Shown: positions 1-5,606 of the stretch, piece after piece
Layout: each line of letters starts with the position of its first letter
How positions within the stretch are numbered: the first letter of the stretch is position 1
Source: Mariprofundaceae bacterium
Lineage (GTDB): Bacteria; Pseudomonadota; Zetaproteobacteria; Mariprofundales; Mariprofundaceae
Assembly: GCA_027075825.1 (NCBI GenBank)
Contig: JALSZZ010000420.1
Coordinates: forward strand, 1 to 6,705
DNA: 6,705 nucleotides
Reading direction: 5' to 3'
Notes under the pieces: generated by a model
Told to the model about the DNA's origin: nothing
The model's input: only the letters and a program-made list of their open reading frames with translations
Databases searched by the model: none
Made by a program: the position numbers and the translations under genes

Positions 1-389
1 GCAGCCTGCTGAGAGCCTGTTCTGGCTTCACGTTCCCGCAATTGCTGATCAAACGCTCTGGTCTGTGCTTCAACACCATCCACACGAACGGCCAGACTTT
101 GCAGGCGGGCATTCTGCTGATCATTGCCTTGCTGCGCGATATAAAAAGCATAAACGGCAAATATCAAAGCGGCTATTGACAGCAGCAGCGGCAACGAAGC
201 GCTTATATCGCATTGCGACCCGCCAGCGGCAGGTGCGGCAGCGTTTTTTGCCGCTGCTGCCGCAGGATCTTCCTGCATAACTGTTGCAGAAGGCTGAGCG
301 GTGCCTGTTGCAGGTTGTTCTTCCTGAGGCGCTGAGGCATCCGCCGTCACAGTGTTTTTTTTCTCATCAGGGAGGGTTGGTTCGTTCAT
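1..389 (-). CDS. Single-pass membrane protein with N-terminal Ala/Pro/Glu-rich region and coiled coil (3' end cut off)
   Basis: The reading frame opens at ATG 389-387 and stays open to the window edge, giving 129 visible residues and no stop, so the C-terminus lies outside. Residues 1-60 are a low-complexity, probably disordered cytoplasmic segment rich in Ala, Pro, Glu and Gln. Residues about 62-84 form one hydrophobic transmembrane helix (SASLPLLLSIAALIFAVYAF). Residues 87-129 are polar and rich in Gln, Arg, Glu and Leu, with a coiled-coil look. The start is supported by an AAGGAG ribosome binding site 6 nt upstream that overlaps the stop of the cinA-like gene. This layout (disordered tail, one helix, coiled coil facing the periplasm) resembles HemX- or mitofilin-like proteins, but no diagnostic motif is visible and the hem genes are absent here. 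I do not assign a function. The existence of the gene is well supported; its family is not. Confidence 0.75.
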   Translation of the reverse strand, partial: MNEPTLPDEKKNTVTADASAPQEEQPATGTAQPSATVMQEDPAAAAAKNAAAPAAGGSQCDISASLPLLLSIAALIFAVYAFYIAQQGNDQQNARLQSLAVRVDGVEAQTRAFDQQLREREARTGSQQA

Positions 390-395
390 CGGGTA

Positions 396-401
396 CTCCT
401 T
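396..401 (-). promoter_or_regulatory. Ribosome binding site of the partial membrane protein gene
   Basis: On the minus strand AAGGAG sits 6 nt before the ATG at 389 and shares a base with the TGA stop of the cinA-like gene (403-401). This placement suggests that translation of the two genes is linked. Confidence 0.7.
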
Positions 402-1120
402 CAGGACATGCGATTCAGCATGGCCAATACTGCTGATCTGGCTTTGGCAAGGCGATCTGCCGAACGGGATGTGAGGCAGATTTTACCGCTTGGACGCTGA
501 CCACAACGCGCCGGGTAGGAGCCGATTTCAACGTCTGGAAAGTCTGCCTGCAATTGCCCAAGTTCATGTGCAAACAGGCTTTCGGCCAGGTTAGCTTCCA
601 CTTCCGCACGATGAAATGGCGCATCGCCAAAATCATCAAGAATACTGGCTAGCTGCGAAGCAAAAATCGGCGGCACACCAGCTAGCACATAGACATTGCC
701 CACATGCGCGCCGGGCGCGATGGTTTCAGCGCAGACAATCATTTGCGCGCCATGTGGCAGACGCGCCATGCGTCGTCGCCCGTCATTAAGTCCGTCGTCA
801 CCATAACGCTGGCGCATCAGGGCAACAACTTCTGCTGATTCCTCCAGCGCCACGCCCAGCGCCTCCGCTACACAGTCCATGGTAATATCATCATGCGTAG
901 GGCCAATGCCACCGCTGGTGATCACCGCATCATAGCGACTGCGCAAACGCCTCAGCGTATCAATAATCGCTTGTCGTTCATCACCGACGACAGCGATTTC
1001 CTTCACCTGGCAACCACGTTCAAACAGTTGCCGCGTGGCCAGCCAGGCATTGGCATCGCGGGTGCGACCGGAGAGAATCTCGTTACCGATAATCAATAAC
1101 GCCGCCGTGTGATGCGCCAT
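401..1120 (-). CDS. CinA-like molybdopterin-binding domain protein (competence/damage-inducible protein A family, short form)
   Basis: This 239-residue protein belongs to the MoaB/Mog/CinA-N fold. Visible hallmarks are GNEILSGR at residues 12-19, the glycine-rich SGGIGPTHDDIT at 69-80 (the usual molybdopterin/nucleotide phosphate-binding loop) and LAGVPPIFASQL at 146-157. Full CinA proteins exceed 400 residues because they add a C-terminal PncC-type NMN deamidase domain. That domain is missing here, and the ORF ends soon after the region following the binding fold. In characterised relatives the N-terminal domain carries ADP-ribose pyrophosphatase activity, but short stand-alone versions are mostly uncharacterised, so the reaction is uncertain. 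The start ATG overlaps the ubiG stop by one base (TGATG), with GAAAGG upstream, indicating translational coupling to ubiG. The downstream gene begins 11 nt after its stop. Family assignment is firm; cellular role is not. Confidence 0.9.
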   Translation of the reverse strand: MAHHTAALLIIGNEILSGRTRDANAWLATRQLFERGCQVKEIAVVGDERQAIIDTLRRLRSRYDAVITSGGIGPTHDDITMDCVAEALGVALEESAEVVALMRQRYGDDGLNDGRRRMARLPHGAQMIVCAETIAPGAHVGNVYVLAGVPPIFASQLASILDDFGDAPFHRAEVEANLAESLFAHELGQLQADFPDVEIGSYPARCGQRPSGKICLTSRSADRLAKARSAVLAMLNRMS

Positions 1121-1845
1121 CAGTCAGCCTTTCGGCGGACGGCGTAACCAAGATAGTTCACCGATAAATCACGGGATAAGGAAAAACGATCCTGCCACCA
1201 GGCATACGACATTCCCTGCACATCCCTGGCACGCAGGCCGCTGCGCCGCAAGCCTTCAATCATTTCCGACGGGCGAATGAATCTGGCGTACTGATGCGTT
1301 CCCCGCGGCAACCAGCCCAGTACATATTCTGCGCCAACAATTGCCTTGATATAGGATGCGGGCGTGCGATTCAGGGTGGCGAAAAACAATAGCCCGCCGG
1401 GCCTGAGCATGCGCGCACAGGCATCAAGCACGGCCTGCACGTCCGGCACATGCTCCAGCACCTCAAGGCAGGTAATCGCATCGTAGCAGGCTTCATGACT
1501 GTCAGCCCAGTTCAGGGCATCATTCTGATGGTAAACAGGTGGCCAGTGACTTGCCTGCTGTGGATGCTGGCGGGCATGCAGGGTGGCAACAGACAAGGCC
1601 CTGGGTGAACGGTCAATGCCTTCCACCTGTGCGCCGCGTGCAGCCATACCTTCGGCCAGCAAGCCGCCACCGCAACCCACATCCAGCACCTGCGCCGAAG
1701 CCAGGTTGCAGTGCTGCGCGATATAATCCAGGCGCAGCGGGTTAATTTGATGCAAGGGCTTAAAGCGTCCGTCGGGCTGCCACCACTCATCCGCGATACG
1801 CTCGAATTTTTCAATTTCCTGAGGATCAAAGCTGGTTGTTTCCAT
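1120..1845 (-). CDS. ubiG: Ubiquinone biosynthesis O-methyltransferase UbiG
   Basis: UbiG is an S-adenosylmethionine-dependent enzyme that performs both O-methylations of ubiquinone biosynthesis (the 2-polyprenyl-6-hydroxyphenol and 3-demethylubiquinol steps) at the inner membrane. From the start at 1845 the protein has 241 residues, close to the 240 of E. coli UbiG. Visible features are FKPLHQINPLRLDYI (28-42), SAM motif I VLDVGCGGG (53-61), acidic loop GIDRS (76-80), LEVLEHVPD (127-135), and a family-typical stretch from about residue 164 (SYIKAIVGAEYVLGWLPRGT) believed to contact membrane lipid, ending with SVNYLGYAV. The frame stays open upstream to another ATG at 1947, which would add 34 residues. 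I prefer 1845 because the protein then begins like other UbiGs, although its ribosome binding site is weak. The gene overlaps the cinA-like gene by one base. Confidence 0.95.
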   Translation of the reverse strand: METTSFDPQEIEKFERIADEWWQPDGRFKPLHQINPLRLDYIAQHCNLASAQVLDVGCGGGLLAEGMAARGAQVEGIDRSPRALSVATLHARQHPQQASHWPPVYHQNDALNWADSHEACYDAITCLEVLEHVPDVQAVLDACARMLRPGGLLFFATLNRTPASYIKAIVGAEYVLGWLPRGTHQYARFIRPSEMIEGLRRSGLRARDVQGMSYAWWQDRFSLSRDLSVNYLGYAVRRKAD

Positions 1846-1953
1846 TGCCGTAGCATGCGTCAGCGAAGCGAGATTGACAAGCGTCTCCTTCACTTCGCTG
1901 TAACCACTTCCCGCATTGCATGCTGTTTTGTTCGCCGGGATCACCAAATACTT

Positions 1954-1974
1954 CTAGGAGTCTGTCGGACTTTG
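1954..1974 (+). repeat. Left terminal inverted repeat of the palindromic element
   Basis: This 21-bp arm begins CTAGGAGTCTGTCGGAC and is the exact reverse complement of 2100-2120. It ends 108 bp upstream of the preferred ubiG start. Confidence 0.9.
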
Positions 1975-2099
1975 ATCAATCTACTACGAAAAAGTGGGTA
2001 TTGGCCAAATATTTGCCCTGTTTTTGTTAAATAGCGCTGCTATTCGCCGCCAACAGGTCGTATATTTGACTCAATCCCGCTATTTCTCGTGACGATTGC

Positions 2100-2120
2100 C
2101 AAAGTCCGACAGACTCCTAG
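2100..2120 (-). repeat. Right terminal inverted repeat of the palindromic element
   Basis: This 21-bp arm is the exact reverse complement of 1954-1974 and ends in GTCCGACAGACTCCTAG on the plus strand. Only 4 nt separate it from the TAA stop (2127-2125) of the membrane protein gene. Confidence 0.9.
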
Positions 2121-2124
2121 GCCG

Positions 2125-3225
2125 TTATTTCTGCACTGCACCGGAAACATCTGCTTCCCCATGACTCCTCATCCCCGGCACTGCATAGCCAACCTGACTT
2201 AAGCCCATCAGGGCGACCAGCTCAATGGGCACATCCCACATTTGGCCATCAAGCAGGCTTTTGGTGACAAAAATGGACACCGTGAGCACTGTCCATACCA
2301 GCATCTGTGCCCGTGGTAATGACAAACACCCCTGATGATCGCATACCAGATGTGCAATCGAAGGCTTCATTCTCTGTTCAGTGGGCAGCGTTGGCGCATC
2401 ATTCGTATCCGGCATTGCCGGAAGTTCCTTGTCGTTCCACCTGGCCAGCGCCCGCGTCGCATAGGAAGAGCCCATCAGGGCAAGCAGCGTCCAGGGAATA
2501 TCCGGCAAAGCCATCTTCGTCTGGCTATACACGGCAACAATCCCGACAATCGCCAGCGTCCAGATGGTCATCTGCACCTTGGAAAGCGAAAGTTTGCCGT
2601 TGCTTTCACAAAGCAGATCAATCACCCGCCGCCATGTGCCATAACGCTTCGCAGCAATGGCAAACAGCAGTAAGAACATGCAAAAAAGGAGTAATCCCGT
2701 CTGAAAAAACACACCAACGGCGTTGCCAATATTCACCCTGGCCTGACCACTACTCAATAGCTGCTGACAGCTATGACCGTCGTTGTTCTCCGGCCATCGC
2801 AATACGGGAACCACCTGCGCAAACGGGCGAAAAAAGGGTAACTGAAAAGCCGATACATCAAAAAGTAACAGCGTTCCGCGATACACTCTGGGCGTTAGCT
2901 GGCCGGCGACCAACTCATTCACCGTCCATGACTGATTACGATCAATCAGCAAGGGGGAAAACGACAGATTATCCAGGTTGCTTCCCAACGACATGCCGGG
3001 AAAACTGTCTTTCATCTGCAAACTCACCTCATTTTCAGATGCCTGAAGGTAAACATTGGCAACAAAAACAGGCAACAGACGGTTGCTCATCTGACCATCG
3101 GGAAAAATCATCTTAACCGGATTCTGGGCACTGCCAGGTGTAGCCGGGCAAACGGGTAAAGCAGCCTGCAACAGGCCCGGCCAGGACAACATACTCATGG
3201 CAATGATGCAGACTTTTTTCAGCAT
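2125..3225 (-). CDS. Uncharacterised membrane protein with signal peptide and two tandem hydrophobic QM/WT repeats
   Basis: I do not recognise a named family. The 366-residue product starts with a signal peptide (positive MLKK, hydrophobic core, likely cleavage after about residue 21, LLQA). A probable periplasmic domain follows (about 22-165) with no catalytic motif I can identify, then a strong transmembrane helix at about 168-192. The C-terminal half holds two repeats, about 206-262 and 295-351, aligned without gaps at a spacing of 89 residues. Each starts with Cys, then G-x-LSL, QM, WT, and later D-[IV]-P and ALMG-x-S; by hand count 20 of 50 positions are identical. Each repeat has one or two further hydrophobic stretches, so about five membrane spans are likely. 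The linker (263-290) is polar and Pro-rich. The start is set by a strong AAGGAGG. The gene is probably last in the run below the M15 peptidase, ending 4 nt before the palindromic element. No function is inferred. Confidence 0.85.
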   Translation of the reverse strand: MLKKVCIIAMSMLSWPGLLQAALPVCPATPGSAQNPVKMIFPDGQMSNRLLPVFVANVYLQASENEVSLQMKDSFPGMSLGSNLDNLSFSPLLIDRNQSWTVNELVAGQLTPRVYRGTLLLFDVSAFQLPFFRPFAQVVPVLRWPENNDGHSCQQLLSSGQARVNIGNAVGVFFQTGLLLFCMFLLLFAIAAKRYGTWRRVIDLLCESNGKLSLSKVQMTIWTLAIVGIVAVYSQTKMALPDIPWTLLALMGSSYATRALARWNDKELPAMPDTNDAPTLPTEQRMKPSIAHLVCDHQGCLSLPRAQMLVWTVLTVSIFVTKSLLDGQMWDVPIELVALMGLSQVGYAVPGMRSHGEADVSGAVQK

Positions 3226-3230
3226 TCCCG

Positions 3231-3237
3231 CCTCCTT
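3231..3237 (-). promoter_or_regulatory. Strong ribosome binding site of the repeat-containing membrane protein gene
   Basis: A full AAGGAGG consensus lies 5 nt before the ATG at 3225 and fixes the start in front of the signal peptide. The 70-nt gap that contains it (3226-3295) shows no convincing terminator, and I found no clear -35/-10 pair. Confidence 0.8.
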
Positions 3238-3295
3238 GTTTCGTTACGCTATCAAGCGCTATGTCGTCGTTTTCCCTCTTTTACATCCCTGATTA

Positions 3296-3766
3296 CTAAC
3301 TCAACAGGCCGTGATAGTACTGGCGATTGGCATAGGTTTTTACCTGCTTGCGGTTTTGCTCGCCTTCCTGCTTCAGGCTGACGTGCACCCAGCCGGAGTT
3401 GGGTTCTCCCTGACGGTAGCACTCAAGAATCAGCTGATCGTATTCCAGGTGATCGCGCACCCAGACGGCCAGCTCATAGTTGCTGATACCGGGAATTTCG
3501 ATATCCACCGCTTCGGCCTTGCAATGCTGTGAGTTGGGGGAACCGCCAATGGCCGCATTCAGTTCGGGGGAACGATAACCGCTGTTAGGGCTGAAAGGAA
3601 TGCCGTAGTGAGCATACACAGGCTCAAGAATTTTCTCACACAGGCGCGCCAGCCGTGGGATGTACGCCTCCGGAGGCATATTATCGATACCCTTGCGTTC
3701 AGCCGTTTCCGAACGAATCAACTCGCCCAGCACATAATGTTTGGATAACCGGTCTGATAACTTCAT
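3296..3766 (-). CDS. M15-family zinc peptidase (D-Ala-D-Ala carboxypeptidase/endolysin-like, Peptidase_M15_3 type)
   Basis: The protein has 156 residues and matches the small M15A-like peptidases that cut peptidoglycan stem peptides. Visible motifs are NSGYRSPELNAAIGG (61-75), SQHCKAEAVDI (79-89) supplying zinc ligands H81 and D88, and WVHVSL (126-131) supplying H128. The usual motif is S-x-H-x-x-G-x-A-x-D; here the glycine is alanine (A84). No signal peptide or membrane helix is visible, as in phage endolysins and some chromosomal relatives, so its route to the wall is unclear. The frame is open to 3802, but ATG 3766 is chosen because AAAGGAAA lies just upstream and the protein then starts like its family. 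It begins 13 nt after the DUF2065 stop and ends with tandem stops TAG TAA. It could be an old prophage endolysin, but no other phage gene is present. Confidence 0.88.
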   Translation of the reverse strand: MKLSDRLSKHYVLGELIRSETAERKGIDNMPPEAYIPRLARLCEKILEPVYAHYGIPFSPNSGYRSPELNAAIGGSPNSQHCKAEAVDIEIPGISNYELAVWVRDHLEYDQLILECYRQGEPNSGWVHVSLKQEGEQNRKQVKTYANRQYYHGLLS

Positions 3767-3770
3767 ACTG

Positions 3771-3778
3771 TTTCCTTT
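3771..3778 (-). promoter_or_regulatory. Ribosome binding site deciding the M15 peptidase start
   Basis: The AAAGGAAA sequence ends 4 nt before ATG 3766, placing its AGGA core 6 nt from the start. It favours this ATG over the upstream in-frame ATG at 3802, which would lie inside the DUF2065 gene. Confidence 0.65.
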
Positions 3779-3779
3779 T

Positions 3780-3965
3780 TCAACTGCGCACCCAGCGCAC
3801 AATCAGCCAGCCACAAAGCATGCAACTAATACCGCCGATACGCAAGACGGCAGGCGGAATTTCCGGTAAACGCCGCATGGTTTCGATCATTCCCTGCGGA
3901 AACAAGGCATACAACGCACCTTCAAGCAACAGCATCAGGCCGAGAGCCGCCCATAAATCATCCAT
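3780..3965 (-). CDS. DUF2065 (YjeT-like) small inner-membrane protein
   Basis: This 61-residue protein has the DUF2065 pattern: two hydrophobic segments (about 4-22 and 40-57) separated by a short loop, with EGALYALFP at 15-23, M-x-x-L-P around 30-34, and LRIGGISCMLCGWLIV at 41-56. Its length equals that of typical family members such as E. coli YjeT, found by the hflKC genes; the molecular function is unknown. It overlaps the end of ribD by 8 nt (the start sequence ATGGATGA contains the ribD TGA), so it is almost surely co-transcribed and may be translationally coupled. The M15 gene follows 13 nt after its stop. The family call rests on size, topology and the conserved EG..Y.LFP and LR..G patterns. 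Confidence 0.85.
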   Translation of the reverse strand: MDDLWAALGLMLLLEGALYALFPQGMIETMRRLPEIPPAVLRIGGISCMLCGWLIVRWVRS

Positions 3966-5085
3966 GTGTTTCGTTTTCCCCTGCTACATATTCTATTTGC
4001 CCGTGGATCAGCTGATCACGGCCAAGCATTCGGCGTTTGATCTGCGTGATGTGTGGCGCTTGCGGCATGGTTGCAATGCCTTTGCCGTGCCAGAAATTCA
4101 CCGCCGCCCTACCACCAATCAGACAAGGTGCCTGATACAGCAATAATTCGCAGGCCAGCCGCTGCTCCAGAAAAAGCCCGTGCAGCTGGCCGCCACCTTC
4201 AAGCAATACCTGCAAACGCCCTTCCGCTGCCAGGTGACGCAGACAAGCCTGTATATCTGCCAGTACCACCACATCAACACCCGCCTGCCGCCATTGCGCC
4301 GCGCATGCTTCATCATAATCGTGGGCAATGATATAAAAACGCACATTGCCGGCATTTCGGCCATGCACCTGCAATAAACGCAGTTCACTGTTAAATGCCG
4401 GTAGCTGACGCATCATGACCACGCGCAATGGCGGCAGCCCCTTTAAGGGTACATCGCGAACATTAAGAGAAGGGTTATCATGCCGTAAAGTGCCGCCGCC
4501 AACCACCACGACATCGGCCAGTGCCCGCTGACGATGCGCGTGTCGGCGCGCCTGTTTGCCGGTAATCCATTGCGAATGGTGGTTGCGGGTCGCCAGCTTG
4601 CCATCCAGCGATATCGCTGCCTTGGCAATCACATAAGGCAAGCCGGTACGCAGGTAATGAAAAAAAGGACGATTGATGGCATCTGCCTGCGCCTGCATCA
4701 GGCCGCTGCTGACAGCCACTCCCTGTTGCTGCAAAAACGCGCCGCCGCCTTGCATATGCGGATTCGGATCAGCCGACGCATACACCACCCGACGGATGCC
4801 AGCCTGCAAAATTGCCCGGGTGCATGGTGGTGTGCGTCCCTGACCGTGACATGGCTCCAGCGATACATAAAGCGTGGCTCCCTGACTGGCTGCGCCGGCA
4901 TTGGCAATGGCGTGAATTTCGGCATGCGCTTCGCCAGCACGCTGATGCCAGCCTTCACCCACGATGTGCTGATCACGAACCAGCAGCGCGCCGACGCGAG
5001 GATTTGGGTGGGTGCTGCCCATGCCGCGCCGGGCCAGCGCAATGGCCCGGCGCATCCATTGTTCATCTGTCGTGTATGATTTCAT
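3958..5085 (-). CDS. ribD: Bifunctional riboflavin biosynthesis deaminase/reductase RibD
   Basis: RibD catalyses two cytosolic steps of riboflavin synthesis: zinc-dependent deamination of the pyrimidinone from GTP cyclohydrolase II, then NADPH-dependent reduction of its ribosyl chain. The 375-residue length is normal. The N-terminal deaminase domain (about 5-145) shows HPNPRVGALLV (26-36), HAE at 54-56 (zinc His and catalytic Glu) and EPC...GRTPPC (77-88) supplying Cys79 and Cys88. The reductase domain (about 150-370) shows AKAAISLDGKLAT (154-166), WITG (173-176), VVGGGTL (194-200) and LLEGGGQL (294-301). A His usually follows the first zinc Cys by two residues (PCSHxG); here it is glycine, with His one position earlier. 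Its start overlaps the ispF stop by one base with no ribosome binding site of its own, so translation is probably coupled to ispF. Identification is secure. Confidence 0.96.
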   Translation of the reverse strand: MKSYTTDEQWMRRAIALARRGMGSTHPNPRVGALLVRDQHIVGEGWHQRAGEAHAEIHAIANAGAASQGATLYVSLEPCHGQGRTPPCTRAILQAGIRRVVYASADPNPHMQGGGAFLQQQGVAVSSGLMQAQADAINRPFFHYLRTGLPYVIAKAAISLDGKLATRNHHSQWITGKQARRHAHRQRALADVVVVGGGTLRHDNPSLNVRDVPLKGLPPLRVVMMRQLPAFNSELRLLQVHGRNAGNVRFYIIAHDYDEACAAQWRQAGVDVVVLADIQACLRHLAAEGRLQVLLEGGGQLHGLFLEQRLACELLLYQAPCLIGGRAAVNFWHGKGIATMPQAPHITQIKRRMLGRDQLIHGQIEYVAGENETHG

Positions 5086-5606
5086 CAGCTACGATTGAGC
5101 AAGGCTGTGGCCTGCGCCGCTATCCCTTCACCACGCCCTGTAAAGCCTAATTTTTCGGTGGTCGTCGCCTTGATATTCAGTTGCCCGCAGTTAATTCCCA
5201 TCACTTCAGCCAGCCGCTGGCGCATGACCTGTTTGTAAGGGGAAATACGCGGACGCTGGGCAATCACGCAGGCATCAATATTGCCGATTCGCCACCCTTC
5301 CCGGTGTAACTGGCGCATCACCTCAGCCAGTAGTTCGCAACTGTCAGCGCCACAAAAACGCGCATCGTGATCGGGGAATAACTCACCAATATCGCCCAGC
5401 GCTGCCGCCCCCAGCAGGGCATCCATAATGGCATGCACCAGCACATCGGCATCCGAATGCCCGGCCAGACCGGGGCCTTCCGGAATATGAACACCACCGA
5501 GTACCAAGCGACGTTCAGGCGCAAAGGCATGCACATCAAAACCCTGTCCAATGCGCATCACTGGCAGGTGATCATGGGCTTCGTTTGCCGCGCTATGTTG
5601 TTCCAT
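5085..5606 (-). CDS. ispF: 2-C-methyl-D-erythritol 2,4-cyclodiphosphate synthase IspF
   Basis: IspF converts CDP-methylerythritol 2-phosphate to methylerythritol 2,4-cyclodiphosphate with loss of CMP, in the MEP isoprenoid pathway; family enzymes are cytosolic homotrimers. Motifs seen are GFDVHAF (22-28) giving metal ligands D24 and H26, HSDADVLVHAIMDALLGA (50-67) giving H58, GDIGELFPD (71-79), and TTTEKLGFTGRGEGIAAQA (148-166), the signature near the active site. At 173 residues it is about 16 longer than usual because of a polar N-terminal extension. The internal Met17 aligns with the normal start, but AGGAG lies in front of ATG 5606 and nothing comparable precedes Met17, so I keep the long form. 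The gene overlaps the FHA gene by 14 nt upstream and ribD by 1 nt downstream. The common partner ispD is not in the window. Confidence 0.96.
   Translation of the reverse strand: MEQHSAANEAHDHLPVMRIGQGFDVHAFAPERRLVLGGVHIPEGPGLAGHSDADVLVHAIMDALLGAAALGDIGELFPDHDARFCGADSCELLAEVMRQLHREGWRIGNIDACVIAQRPRISPYKQVMRQRLAEVMGINCGQLNIKATTTEKLGFTGRGEGIAAQATALLNRS

Larger units (their letters stand above)
1954..2120. mobile_element. MITE-like 167-bp imperfect palindrome
   Basis: The segment starts and ends with a perfect 21-bp inverted repeat and is self-complementary over most of its length around a centre at 2037. Further arms pair symmetrically: 2006-2012 with 2062-2068, 2017-2022 with 2052-2057, and 2030-2035 with 2039-2044 around a 3-base loop. 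Both outer ends are CTAG, which could be a 4-bp target duplication or part of the repeat. There is no convincing ORF inside. A small palindrome with perfect termini between genes is typical of non-autonomous (MITE) elements mobilised by a transposase elsewhere. Because it begins 4 nt after the stop of the membrane protein gene, its hairpin could also act as a transcript end or stabiliser. I do not assign an IS family. Confidence 0.75.

Noticed and set aside
1711..2034. A 107-codon plus-strand frame running from ubiG into the palindromic element
   Set aside because: It is antisense to the conserved start of ubiG, and its end is formed by the element itself. It has no recognisable domain or ribosome binding site that I can see.
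2307..3116. A 269-codon open frame on the plus strand
   Set aside because: It lies antisense inside the membrane protein gene. Its translation is Ser/Pro/Arg/Gln-rich without domains. The minus-strand gene has a strong ribosome binding site, a signal peptide and internal repeats.
3226..3295. A terminator or promoter in the 70-nt gap before the membrane protein gene
   Set aside because: I found no GC-rich stem with a T-run and no convincing -35/-10 pair; only the ribosome binding site is clear.
3296..3802. A prophage remnant around the M15 peptidase
   Set aside because: No holin, spanin, integrase or structural phage gene is adjacent; the neighbours are ordinary chromosomal genes.
4534..5079. 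A 181-codon plus-strand frame inside ribD
   Set aside because: It is a shadow of the confidently identified RibD coding sequence, with no family features.
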